NCBI GenBank assembly: GCA_907165135.1
Contig: OU015569.1
Location: 11,656,501 to 11,720,500 of the forward strand
Reading direction: 5' to 3'
Length of the DNA stretch: 64,000 nt
DNA from: Oikopleura dioica
Lineage: Eukaryota; Chordata; Appendicularia; Copelata; Oikopleuridae
In this document: piece by piece, positions 34,096 to 44,068 of the stretch
Numbering within the stretch: the first letter of the stretch is position 1
Layout of the letters: the number at the start of each line of letters is the position of its first letter
Notes under the pieces: model-generated
Seen by the model: the letters and a program-made list of their open reading frames with translations, nothing else
Database searches by the model: none
What the model was told of the DNA's origin: nothing
Made by a program: the position numbers and the translations under genes

Positions 34096-35141
34096 GGGCT
34101 ACGGACTTCGAGCATAAGTTGTACTTATTTAGTACCAGATCTTTGTGAGAACCTCGCAAATACTTTTTAAGCACACTCCCGCATAGTAGCGCATTCTTTG
34201 ACATCTTACTCTTAGGAATAGAAGTGAAAATATCAAAAGCTTTAGATAATGAGCAGATTCAGCTTTACAGGCCCAAAATGTCACGTTATCCATTTTTCAG
34301 CTTACAGTCATCCGTAGCCGGCCAAAGGCGCCTTTTTCGAATTTTCAAATTTTTGATCCCTCCTATCTCGAGCATTAGATTAACTATCATTTAAGACTCC
34401 CTCTATTTAATAGAATTCTTTACCACCTTCAACATACTGTGAGAAAACAAAATATCGATAAGAAAAAGTGGTCGAAAATAGCATTAGAAATTTAGCTTTG
34501 AACGGCTTTTCCCCTCAAAACGTCCACGTGTAGGAAGAAAATGACTTTTTTCACTACAATACTAAGAAAATCCACCTCGAAAGGGACGAGAAATGTGCTT
34601 TCCAGAACATCACCTATCGACGAAAATTACCAAAAAGATCAACTATATTCTTAAAGCTGTTTTCGCGGTAAACCCTAACTGTAACCCTAACCCTAATACT
34701 GTATTAGTAATACAGTTGTAATTCGTTTCCACAGATGGAGTTGCTTTCTTTTTCCCAAATATCATTTTTTGTGCATTTTTTCAAGCAAATTTAATGATCA
34801 ACATTATCATAAATCAATTTTGTGTCAATCAAATCATGTGTGGCAAGAATTTAACGACGGGATTTTAATTTGACAAAAATGAAAAACAAAAATTTACTGT
34901 TTTTTTCTCGTCATTCTATGGCCAATAAAGAATGTCAATAAAGCTAAACTTATCTTCGAAATTCCTCGCACTAAAAGTTTCACGAAGGTCAGATGGCTTT
35001 GGTGAGAGTTATTTTCGAAGAGTCTCAAGTTCAGAATGTAAACTTATGATGATCATCAAGTCTCTTTTTTTTGAAGCTACTACGCCAGTATTTTAAAATT
35101 TAAAATTAAAATTTTTAAATTACTAGAATAAAATGACAGGC
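34096..35141. other. AT-rich intergenic stretch, no gene seen
   Basis: No exon-like frame. It contains CCCTAA units at 34672-34698. A (CT)n run lies just left, at 33890-33905. Confidence 0.45.
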
Positions 35142-35316
35142 GAAAAAAAGGGAAGGTGTCTTGAACCGACAAAAAAATTTCGACAAATTTTCCGTGGAAA
35201 TTTTCAACCAATCAGAAGCCTGGATTTGGCAAATCGGCCAATCAGCAGCCGAGTAGCCGCCCACGCAAAATTTGTCGAAATTTTTTTGTCGGTTCTAGAC
35301 ACCACCCCGAATAAAA
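35142..35316. mobile_element. Family C hAT-like MITE, copy 2
   Basis: The element 35150-35308 begins GGGAAGGTGTCTTGAACCGA and ends inverted (TCGGTTCTAGACACCACCCC). The flanks GAAAAAAA / GAATAAAA match at 7 of 8 positions, as expected of an aged 8-bp duplication. Confidence 0.85.
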
Positions 35317-35386
35317 CCGCATTTCTTCCTTGATTGCGGAAAAATTTGAAACAAAAAAGCGCGATTTCTACTAAAAAACTATCCGT

Positions 35387-35492
35387 CCTGGGCTCGCCAA
35401 CCTGTGTAAAAACCTGAGTCAGGGCCCTGAAAAAACTTGAACAAAATACGCGCCTTTCACAAGCCTGACTCAGGTTTCCACACAGGTTGCCA
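35387..35492. repeat. Family A MITE, short form
   Basis: CTGGGCTCGCCAACCTGTG ... CACACAGGTTGCCAA. Confidence 0.85.
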
Positions 35493-35760
35493 ATGCAAAC
35501 ACTCAACCCTTTTTTGCAAAACATCGAAGCAATCCCAAAACAAGAAGACACAACAAACGCGTGGTTAAATAAAATCATAAAATCATTGTTGTTTTTCCTT
35601 GTGGTTGCAGAAAGCGCGTTTCTCTATTCGTCTTCTTTATTTCTTGTTCATCCATTTTGATTTGAAAATTTGCTCCATCGTTATTCTCCGATTATGATCG
35701 AACGACAGGATGTGCAGAAGCAGGTCTTTCAATTCTGCTCAAGGCTCAGGATGTTAACTC

Positions 35761-37667
35761 TTAATTCATGGTCCTTGTTGTCGTTTCCGGCAGATTATTA
35801 AAGCTCGAAAAAGTCAGGAGAATCTGGCTCCTGTATCCTGTGGAGAACTGGGCTCGGCAGCCTGAGTAGAAAACCTGAGTCAGGGTCTGAAAGACTGAAA
35901 ATGAAAAGCCGCGTAGCGGCTTTTTTAAAAACGAAGCCGCGAAGCGGCTTCGCGAAGTTATCATTCAATCTCATTCTAAAGTTCTGGCGAAGCCGCTTTG
36001 CGGCTTCGTTTAAAAAAAAGCCGCTACGCGGCTTTTCATTTTAAGTCCCTTACAGACCCTTACTCAGGTTTTCTACTCAGGTTGCCGAGCCCAGCCATCC
36101 AAGATAGCAATAATTTTGGACCTCGATACATGTTTTGATAAATGAGCCTTTTCCTTTAGTCAAATTCGGCAATATCGAAGATGGAATGTGAAGTGGTGCT
36201 CGCTAAAAATAGAAAATACGAAACAGAAAAGACGAAATTCACCAACCTGGTCGGACAGAAGAGTTTTAATGTTGCTATCTCGGAAAGGCATAGAGCTGCA
36301 AATCATGATGTAAAGAATCACTCCCATGCTCCAGATGTCAGCTTTCGTCCCAATGTACGGAGTCCCTTTTTTAGTCGAACTTTAGATCGTCAGTAATTCA
36401 TCAAAACTGTACCTTGAAGGAGCTCAGGAGCGGCATAGGCGGCAGATCCACAGAATGTCTTCGAAAGATCAGTTGGCTTGAGAGAACGGGCGAATCCAAA
36501 ATCGGCGATTTTGATTGTATTGTTCGAACAAATCAAAATGTTTTCGCATTTTAAATCTCTGTGGACGATTTCGTTCTCGTGAAGATACTTGATTCCTTTG
36601 AAAGAATGCTAAAGAAGATTTAATTTTTGCGAGCTTACCATTGCACATTTCCGTGAAAATTCTTCGGCAGTCGCTTTCCTTTTCGCAAAGGTTCTGTTTC
36701 AAAGTAAATGGTCAGTAGTTCTAGTAGGGTTAAATAATTCTACAACAGTGCCAGACGATAACGAACTTTCCCATCAAGGAAAATCTGTTTCCTGATTGGT
36801 TGACTTTGTTTTCTCAACCAAACAGAAGCCATCATTTCTTGCGTCAGCGAATCACAAGATATCCCTCACCCTAACTCCCTTCAGATACCCTGGCCCGAAC
36901 TCAAACCCTAACCCAGTCGATAAAGCAGTAACTACACGTCCTACTGTCATCGTAAAGTCAGAACCATGCCTTTAGCGACCCGCGAAGACGTACAAAAGCC
37001 AACAGATCTCCCTTGCCAGCCCATTCCAGCGCGATGAAGACTTTGTGGTTGATCGTTATGATCTCGAACGTCTGCACAACATTCGGATGATGAACCTAAA
37101 AAGAAGAATTCAAACTACCTCGAAGAAATCGCTCCGTACTTTTCGCAGTATTTCAAGCTCACGGGGGAGAAACTTTTCCAGAAAATCCTTGGGCGCCGTC
37201 TTTTTGTTGATGATCTTTATCGCTATTTTCTCAAAAAAAGGATCAATACTTGCACCTTCCTTATTATACTCAATCTGGCCTCGACACCCTGCGTAAAATT
37301 CCTGAGTCAGGGTCCTAAAAGATCCCTAATGAAAGCCGCGTTCCAAAGAACGAAGCCGCTTTACTTCGTTTTTTGTTGCATATTTTTTCAGTACCCTGAC
37401 TCAGGATTTCTACTCAGGTTCCCGAGTCTAGATAGAAGTTTTCTTTTCCCTTCTTTCTTATCGATTTAAAAGTCCTAGTTATTTAGTTAATTATTCCTAA
37501 AATAAACCTCTTTTTACTGTCAAAAACGTGCAGTATTGATCACTGATTTCCTTTTTCTCAGCTGGACTCTCGCCTGGTTTCGACCACGTACAGTGTTTTA
37601 CCTTACTGTAAGTGCCTTCTCCCATCTCGGCACCGATCGTGTAGCCATGACGAGCGAGAATCTCGGT
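35761..37667 (-). CDS. Testis-specific serine/threonine kinase (TSSK)-like, ends uncertain
   Basis: Protein kinase. Exons on the minus strand: 37667-37602, 37274-37140, 37095-36980, 36693-36639, 36608-36413, 36365-36247, 36202-about 36150, and a last piece near 35847. Seen in order: glycine loop [15 protein letters not shown], the catalytic lysine motif [25 protein letters not shown] (TSSK signature), catalytic loop [18 protein letters not shown], the TSSK activation segment [20 protein letters not shown], then [20 protein letters not shown]. TSSKs act in sperm formation in other chordates. The first exon with ATG was not found. The C-terminal lobe after [10 protein letters not shown] is not recognisable ([17 protein letters not shown]), so the gene is truncated or its last exons are misjudged. 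Two introns are occupied by family A elements. Confidence 0.82.
35848..36094. repeat. Family A MITE, long form (TSSK last intron)
   Basis: CTGGGCTCGGCAGCCTGAG ... CTCAGGTTGCCGAGCCCAG with symmetrical AAAGCCGC and GAAGCCGC hairpins. On the minus strand its terminal CAG abuts the candidate last exon. Confidence 0.92.
37275..37431. repeat. Family A MITE supplying the splice acceptor (TSSK)
   Basis: CTGGCCTCGACACCCTGCG ... TCAGGTTCCCGAGTCTAG. Read on the minus strand, the element's last bases GAGGCCAG are immediately followed by the second TSSK exon (ATTGAGTATAAT), so the transposon terminus acts as the AG acceptor. Confidence 0.85.
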
Positions 37668-38605
37668 CTAAACTCGGCCTTTTCAACTTTTCAAAAAAAA
37701 AAATTAAAAATTTCAAGCTCTTTAAGAAACACTTTCGAAAATACAAATTTTAATTTTTTGATTGACGCTAGAAAATTCAAAATTTGGCAAGAGCGCTCGT
37801 TTTTAACAAGTTTTAAAATGATGAAAAAGCCTTGCCTCATTTATAGGACCGGCAGCCACGGGGGGTACCATCGGAAAACTGGTGGAAGTAAAGCATAATC
37901 CTTAACCGATACATTTCGTTTCTAGAAAATCGTATCCCAGTTCCAGGTATTTTTCAAAACATCGATGATTTTACCAATTTTTTTTTCGATCAATTCAAGT
38001 TACGTAACCATTTCCAGAGCATTATTTCAGGGTTGATTTTTCCCTTTATTTTTTCGTTCTGGGCTCGGAAACCTGTGTAGAAACCTGAGTCAGGGTCCTG
38101 AAAGAGATTCAGAAATACATTGAAGTAGTTATCTTGTCGAAGCCGCTTTGCGGCTTCGTTTTTAAAAAAGCCGCTGCGCAGTTTTTTACTAAAGCTGTTT
38201 CAGGACCCTATAGATCTCTAATCTCTAATGCCTCACAGACCCTGACTCAGGCTTTCTACACTGGCTGTCGAAGCAAGGAAACTGACATTCGAGCTTTTGT
38301 TCTTGACAATTTTTAAGAAGTATATTTTGAACTTTGAAATAAATGAATGAAAAGAAGTCGTAAATGCAGTTTTCTAGCCTAATTGACGGTAAAATGAATG
38401 AATATTAATTCAAATCCTCTTTTTTTTTCGTCGAACGAAAAGGGCATTTTCGCACCTCAGTCAGGTCATTACAGTATCTTCAGCAAAGGTTAACGAAGTA
38501 GTCTGAGGAGATGCTAATCTCTAACGAGCTGGAAAATTGCAACAGCAAAATAAGCCTCAAAAAAGCAAAAGAAAAGACGCCTTCAAAAGCGATTTTTGTG
38601 AAATC
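37668..38605. other. Intergenic region between TSSK and small anchored gene
   Basis: Should contain the missing TSSK first exon, but no convincing one was found. It holds one family A copy (38060-38275). Confidence 0.4.
38060..38275. repeat. Family A MITE, long form
   Basis: CTGGGCTCGGAAACCTGTG ... CTACACTGGCTGTCGAAGC, with GAAGCCGC and AAAGCCGC modules. A second internal GACCCT end suggests a nested or rearranged copy. Confidence 0.8.
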
Positions 38606-39125
38606 ATGAAAGAGACCAGTGAAAATTTGGAAAATGTCTTCTTACCAGGCTGGGCACGGGAATCGAAATCGACTCTTTTAAAAATTACGAGAATTGGCGC
38701 TTGAATTTTGTAAAATTTCGGAAAAAAGAACGCTCTGGAAAGAAATTTGCTTGGATGCTGTGTTGGTTTAGTACTCTTTGCCGTGCTAATTTTTATCAAC
38801 TGGATATTTATTTCAAAGGAGAAGAAGAAAAAGGAAAAGGAACAACAGAGAGTTGCTAAATTGAAAGAAAAAAAGTAAGAACCCACTCATAAAAGAGGGG
38901 TCCCCTTAACTTCCTTTCAAGGCTTTAAGTCTTAAGGGTGTCAACAACGATTTCGCCAAAGTTTTGAGACCGTTTTAGGTTAGATAATCTAAACGCAAGT
39001 TTAATTTTTTGGATCGTTGTTGACACCGTTGTTGAAGCGACATCCTTATTTCAACAAATTCTAGTGCAAAACAGGAAGAAGCTGAGCATTACCGTCTGGA
39101 AGAGCGGCGATTGAGCAAAGTCTAG
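38606..39125 (+). CDS. Small single-span protein, C-terminus cut by a transposon
   Basis: Proposed exons: 38606-38635, 38729-38874, 39065-39125. MKETSENLEN is followed by ALERNLLGCCVGLVLFAVL and IFINWIFIS (membrane span), then a highly charged helix (KEKKKKEKEQQRVAKLKEKK; EEAEHYRLEERRLSKV). The stop TAG is the first three bases of a hAT-like element inserted at 39123. If the element and one target duplication are removed, the frame reads on: KVRQLNTQRKNTVCFDDETD, LLSRNNNNK, to a stop at 39770-39772. So the ancestral protein was about 36 residues longer. Exon 1 is the weakest part of the model. The family is not recognised. Confidence 0.55.
38935..39050. repeat. Family B-like fold-back in an intron
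   Basis: TTAAGGGTGTCAACAACGATT and, inverted, GTTGACACC..GTTGAAGCGACATCCTT. Confidence 0.6.
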
Positions 39126-39664
39126 GGCTGTGATAAGAAAATCAACCCCCAGAAATTCTTTAAGGGGATACCTCCGACTATTTTTCTTAGGTTTTTCGGG
39201 GTCCCGAGAAACTTATGCACCAAAGAAAAAATTGATACCTTAAGGGTATCACGCTAATTTTCAAATATGAAAATCCAAAAAATGGCCAAAATCGGTTTTT
39301 TGGCCAGCGAGGAAATTTGGGCCATTTTTCGGCCTTTTTTCGGCGGGAGCATCTTCTTCGCCACATTTTCTAGCCCTAGTGAGTGCATCTCGTCACAAAA
39401 AAAAATTTTGCTTCGGAAAATTTTCGAAAAACCAACTGGTGGAAGAATAACCCAAAAAAATATTGATTTTCGTCCCTCGCTAGCCAAAAAACAAAGATTT
39501 TTGACGAAAAATTGCGTTTTTGGGGGCTAGACCCTTAAATTTTTCAAAAATTTTAATTTTTTTGGAAACCCAAGATCCAACTTAGTATCCATCTGGAAAC
39601 AAAATTTGGGGATTACGAGAGCCTAGAGTTGCGCCATTTTTCTTATCACAGCCCTAGCAAAGTC
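39115..39664. mobile_element. hAT-like element, 534 bp, inserted in an exon
   Basis: The element 39123-39656 has 19-bp inverted ends TAGGGCTGTGATAAGAAAA. It is bracketed by exact 8-bp direct repeats GCAAAGTC (39115-39122; 39657-39664). The interior includes a long imperfect hairpin around 39270-39520 (GGCCAGCGAGGAAATTTGGG and its inverse). No transposase is present. Confidence 0.93.
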
Positions 39665-39799
39665 CGTCAGTTGAATACACAAAGAAAGAATACCGTTTGC
39701 TTTGACGATGAAACAGACTTACTATCGCGAAACAACAATAATAAGTCAAATACAATTATCACGATAACATAATTTTGATAACATATTGAAAAAAAACAG

Positions 39800-41639
39800 C
39801 TAGAACTTGACTTTTCCAGGAATGTACTTGTCGATCAAGCTTTGGTAGTATTCCTTCAGTGCTGCTTTGTCGGGCAGGGCATCGTCTGACTTTGTGTACA
39901 AGTCGAAATTGCTAAAACAGGAGAAATTGGAAATCGGAAATCAAGAAGGAGTAACTTGGTTACCTGAACGCTTTCACTTCTTCCCGCATTTTGTTGTCTT
40001 CTTCAGTGCAGAAATGACCGTACGCCTTTCCGGTGTGCCAGGGGTAGAAGCTATCAAAAAGTCTTGATTTTAAAAGTAAACTTTCATTTGTCAATGATCT
40101 TTTGGATGATTTTGGTTGATTAGGGTTAGACCTAACCTCTGGGGTTAGGGTTAGGGCCAATTCAACCCTAGACCTAACCCTAACCTCGATTGGTCTTCTA
40201 ACAAAGAAACTGGCTTTTGATTGGAATCCCCATCAAATTGTACCAAACCCTTGATAATGCTTCTCACCTGTGAAAGCGAATCATATACATGCCCATCTTC
40301 GGAATCGTGGCTCCATGATTCTTCAAAACTTGGTAAAGATACTCGTCATGGCCCCACGACATTTGCAAGTTGTTGATTCCGCAGTTTTTCTCGTACATTC
40401 CGTATTTCGTGCTACAGGCATTATTTCAAAGGACTATTCTTTGAGAAAACTGACTTGTATTTTGGATTCATCTGGTCCTTGCATTCATCAAAGGTGTCCG
40501 CGGAATAGACCACTTCCTGTTTTTCGGCTTCAATTTGAGCTCGTCAACCTGTGTTGAAAACCTGAGTCAGGGTCTGCAAAGCTTTTTAGCGCCACTTTCA
40601 GACCCTGACTCAGGTTTTCAGCACAGGTTGCCGAGTTCAGGCTTCAATAATAATTACTAATTATTAATAAGTTTTGTTATTAGCGAAGTTTTTCTGTATA
40701 AGAGGCCGTTAACTTTGCTGGAGCACAACCCACGGGATAAATGTCCCCAACAGCGGCCCACTGTGGCTTTTGCGAAGTCGAAAAAGTGATCGAATTGAAA
40801 ATTGGATTATGAAGAGTTATTACCTCCGGAGATGATAAATTTAATTGGATTAGGCTTATGAATTATGATGATCGGAAATAGAGGTGTTTCGAACTCGCAT
40901 TCCTGCTCATAAAAGCACATGATCTTGCCAAGGTCGTGAATGAGGCCAACCAGGTGCATCCAGTCGCGCTCCGGGTAGGATTTGCGGATTCCCTCGGCTG
41001 TCTGGTACGCGTGGTACACGTTCGGCACATCGCAGTCCGGATCCGACTCGTCGATCAAGTCGTTAAGGCGATCCAGAGCTTCCATGATCGTCAACGACTC
41101 GTGGTCGAAGTTCATCCACTTTTTCCGCTGCTCAAGGCCGAATTGAACCGTCTGGTTCGTGTGCATCAAGCGGTAGGTTCGTTTTACTCGCTCGAAATGC
41201 TCAAAACTCAATCGAAAAAGAGACGTTTTGGAAGCTTACTTTTCCTCCTTCGGAATAGTCTCTGAAAGCGTCGGGTAATTTATCGGCGAATTCGGGATCA
41301 TCTGGGCGGAATTTCGTGCTTGGATCGATTATTATCTGAAAAAAAGAACGATCAAAAATCTAAAATTCACGGAAAAATTTACAGTTTCTTCAAAAAATAA
41401 TAGAGTAAAACCCTTATTAAAGACCATTTTTAAACACCAGCCAAACATGGGCTCGGCAACCTGTGTGAATTTCCTGAGTCAGGGTAAAAATAGATCGAAA
41501 TGATAATTTGGCAAATTTCTCAGAACCCAGACTCAGGATTTCTACACAGGTTGCCGAGGCCACCGCCGAAAAATAAAGAATCTTCTCAAGAAAACTGAAT
41601 GTCTGAATGTGTATTCTGAATCTCACTTACAACAGTCAT
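39800..41639 (-). CDS. MIOX: Myo-inositol oxygenase
   Basis: Cytosolic di-iron enzyme that cleaves myo-inositol to D-glucuronate, the first step of inositol catabolism. Eight exons on the minus strand: 41639-41631 (MTV), 41335-41240, 41199-40903, 40760-40727, 40527-40455, 40411-40268, 40050-39965, 39911-39800. Iron ligands are all present: YHAYQTAEGIRK, GLIHDLGK, MSWGHDEY, MIRFHSFYPWHTGKAYG, NFDLYTK. Family start and end are normal (IIIDPSTKFRPDDPEFADK ... DKYIPGKVKF). Intron 3 (40902-40761) has no frame-keeping GT donor: a GA-AG intron joins FYEQ to WAAVGDIYPVG exactly as in other MIOX proteins. Introns 1 and 4 contain family A elements. It converges tail-to-tail with the gene at 38.6 kb. 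Confidence 0.97.
40130..40190. repeat. Interstitial telomere-like repeats in both orientations
   Basis: TTAGGGTTAGGG and CCCTAACC units face each other within about 50 bases of a MIOX intron. Confidence 0.7.
40527..40648. mobile_element. Family A MITE with 8-bp target duplication (MIOX intron 4)
   Basis: The element 40535-40640 (106 bp) lies between exact duplications GCTTCAAT (40527-40534; 40641-40648). The left duplication overlaps the splice acceptor and first two bases of MIOX exon 5, so the insertion landed on the intron-exon junction and the duplication preserved it. Confidence 0.93.
41448..41562. repeat. Family A MITE, short form (MIOX intron 1)
   Basis: TGGGCTCGGCAACCTGTGTG ... CTACACAGGTTGCCGAGG. 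Confidence 0.88.
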
Positions 41640-42020
41640 CTCTTGTCAAGAGTCTATTTCTATCTTTGAAATAAAAGAACGATTGGACTCGTAAATAAAA
41701 TTGTCCGTGGGCGAAGAAAGGCAAGAAACCGTCAAACAAAATGTCACGTTTAGAAATTGTTTTGAAATAAAAAAGCATCGAAGATTAAGATTAGACAAAG
41801 CAAACCAACTTTGGACAACGCCTTGCGAACTTTGAAATTCTCGTGTTTCTCCCGGATGAACTATCAATCCCGGGGTCAAAATAAGTCAATAAAAGAACAA
41901 GGAGAGAATTGCCATGTTTGTGCTTCTAGCGCTATATATTAAAAACAGCATTAAATTTGAAAGAGGGTCAAAAAGATGTGGCGAGATCTGAAAATCACCC
42001 CGAATTTTCAATGAATTTCA

Positions 42021-42063
42021 ATGACCCTGACTCAGGTTTTCCACTCAGGCTGCCTAGCTCAGA
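42021..42063. repeat. Family A MITE fragment
   Basis: GACCCTGACTCAGGTTTTCC then GGCTGCCTAGCTCAG; only the right end is present. Confidence 0.7.
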
Positions 42064-42196
42064 TTCTAGCGACAAGACCAATTTATGGAAGTGATTTTTT
42101 GGATAACCAATAAGATTGCTGTATTTGGGCAACCGGCCAATCAAAACCCTAATCCATGAAATCACTTCCATAAATTGGTTTAACCCGATTCTAGCG
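42062..42196. mobile_element. Small MITE (family D), 115 bp
   Basis: ACCAATTTATGGAAGTGATTT near the left end is exactly inverted near the right end. GATTCTAGCG occurs as a direct repeat on both sides (42062-42071; 42187-42196). The interior CAACCGGCCAATCA resembles the interior of family C. Confidence 0.75.
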
Positions 42197-42481
42197 CAGC
42201 AATAGTAAAAGCAGAAACCTTTGAATTTACATGTTCCATCCTCTATTTTTTTTTGATAAATGAAGTTTCGATAACTGAACACTTTTATATCCAAATTTAA
42301 GCGACAACTAGAAAGAGTTCTGGATTCTAGAATGAGTTCTATAATTACGAATCGGAAAGGAAGAATGAGCGTGGAAACAGCTGGCGAGTTCTGGGCATTA
42401 GAATTGATGGATTCTACATCTACTTGCGCAGTTCTTTTTTAATTGAATTTTCGAAGGACCAATAAATAAATATCTCATTTA

Positions 42482-42694
42482 TTATAAATCCATCGAGCGC
42501 ATTTCTGAGCCCCTGGCTTCAGTTCTAAAGTCTTTACTCAGCTCCAGGGATTGAATCTCTCTCTCAACCAGATCGACCATTCGCAGCCGACAAGAAGTCG
42601 ATAAGATTACAGTTACAGCTCGTTTTGTAGAGTAAGAGAGACAAATAAAGGAAGACGAAACTGGAATAACCCTTGCATTTGAATTTTGAACCAA
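42482..42694 (-). other. Possible minus-strand 3' exon
   Basis: An open frame ends RMVDLVEREIQSLELSKDF then EMRSMDL and a stop, directly followed by AATAAA on the same strand. No partner exon was found. Confidence 0.25.
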
Positions 42695-42769
42695 GGTTAG
42701 AGAAATTCGCTTTTACGCGAATTTCGCTGTTTAATAATTTAGCGATACTTTTGTAGCATAATTGTCAAG

Positions 42770-42900
42770 CCCGAAATGAAGCCGCTTTCACGATCAAGAG
42801 GCTAGAGAAAGAAGAAAAAGAAAAAGCGACTGAAGAAGAAAGAGAAAGAAAACGAGAATTTCTGCGAAGGAAAATGTTAAGCGAGCCGGTAGCTAGCTAG
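42770..42900 (+). CDS. 3' exon of an upstream cistron (charged helix), partial
   Basis: After an AG at 42768-42769 the frame reads RNEAAFTIKRLEKEEKEKAT, EEERERKREFLRRKMLSEP, VAS and TAG at 42898-42900. It is strongly helical and charged. The next gene starts at 42918. Upstream exons were not resolved; a frame starting MSSIITNRKGRMSVETAGEF at about 42332 is a candidate. Confidence 0.42.
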
Positions 42901-42917
42901 TAGAGTGGGTGAAAAAT

Positions 42918-44068
42918 ATGGAAGCTTCCTTCATCTTTCCGATTTGTATCATGGCCTCGACGATGATGATTACAGAAGGTTTGCCTCAGTTCTCAATAGT
43001 GGAGTGTTTTCTGCAGAGATTTTTCAAGCTATCAGATTTCGAGGGCCATCAGATTAGTTCAATTATTGATAAAATTTTAGTTTCCATAAATCAGGTAGCC
43101 CGATAGAACCGATTCGATAGTCCGATTCTAGTTCATAATTTTTTTGAGGGACTTCAACCCTAACCGTAACGTTTTTAATGAAAAATTTTTCATCCTTAAC
43201 CCTAACCCTGGGCTCGGCAACCTGTGTAGAAAACCTGAGTCAGGGTCTGAAAAGGCTGAAATGAAAAGCCGCGAAGCGGCTTTTTTTTAAACGAAGCCGC
43301 GGAGCGGCTTCGCTAATATTCTCATTACAATCTATCAGAAATTCTGGGGAAGCCGCTTCGCGGCTTCGTTTTTGAAAAGCCGCTACGCGACTTTTCATTA
43401 AAGATCTTTCAGACCCTGACTCAGGTTTTCTACACAGGTTGCCGAGCTCAGCCCTTACTTTAACCTAACCTTCTTACTGGTCTTATCCATTTTTTGAGCA
43501 AGTTTTTAAGACTTCTCGACATGCAGTGTTTTGGACGATGTGGAATCTGGAGTGCTCTTCCATCTCATTTTCTTTACGATCAGTTATTTTGGCACGATTG
43601 TGATGGTGATTTACAAACGCATGGCTGGAAAGAGGCAAGAAACGATACCGCTTTTGGCCGGCACTGGAATTCCACTCACAGCGACTGGCTTAGCGCTCAT
43701 TTGCGCGGCGTATTATGTTCATGTCGGGCATCATTGTAGGGATGAGGAGAATGGACAGGTGAGGAAAATCTATTGAGGATGTTTTTTAGCTTTTATTCAA
43801 TTTATTTGATTGTTTAGTCGACTATTTCTGGCCTTCCTCAGAGTATCATGGTCCAAAGTCTAGCAAAAGAAGGTAGGTTTCTTCCATGATTTCATGATGG
43901 TCTTGTACTGAAAATTCCCTGTAGCCCCGATGTGTTAAACATGTACTTTCAGTCAGAGCCGAAATCATGCTCCGGAGTCTTTGGCTTGGATTAGTTCTCG
44001 TGCTTTGCGGCGGCGCTTTCCTTGGCTTGCTTGTTTGCAACTGGCCAAAGCCCCTAGCCAAGGTCTGA
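42918..44068 (+). CDS. Signal-peptide multi-pass membrane protein, unidentified
   Basis: Exons 42918-42978, 43511-43758, 43818-43872, 43953-44068; all phases agree. It starts MEASFIFPICIMASTMMITE (signal peptide-like). Membrane spans follow (FHLIFFTISYFGTIVMVIYK; AGTGIPLTATGLALICAAYY; SLWLGLVLVLCGGAFLGLLV). The protein is about 159 residues long and ends NWPKPLAKV. Intron 1 is long because of a family A element and telomere-like units; introns 2 and 3 are 59 and 80 nt. It starts 17 nt after the previous stop codon, an operon-like spacing. The family is not recognised. Confidence 0.72.
43155..43207. repeat. Interstitial telomere-like units
   Basis: CCCTAACC units at about 43157 and 43197, the second directly abutting a family A element. 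Confidence 0.6.
43208..43451. repeat. Family A MITE, long form
   Basis: CTGGGCTCGGCAACCTGTG ... CACAGGTTGCCGAGCTCAG with both hairpin modules in symmetrical order. It is one of the best preserved long copies. Confidence 0.93.

Noticed and set aside
39267..39530. 87-codon frame inside the hAT-like element as a transposase remnant
   Set aside because: The region is a long hairpin, so both strands read alike; no transposase motif is visible.
40527..40718. CA-AG intron in MIOX (after GCTCCAG)
   Set aside because: A canonical GT donor slightly upstream (GGTT|GTGCTC) joins in frame and keeps the family alignment, so a non-canonical intron is not needed there.
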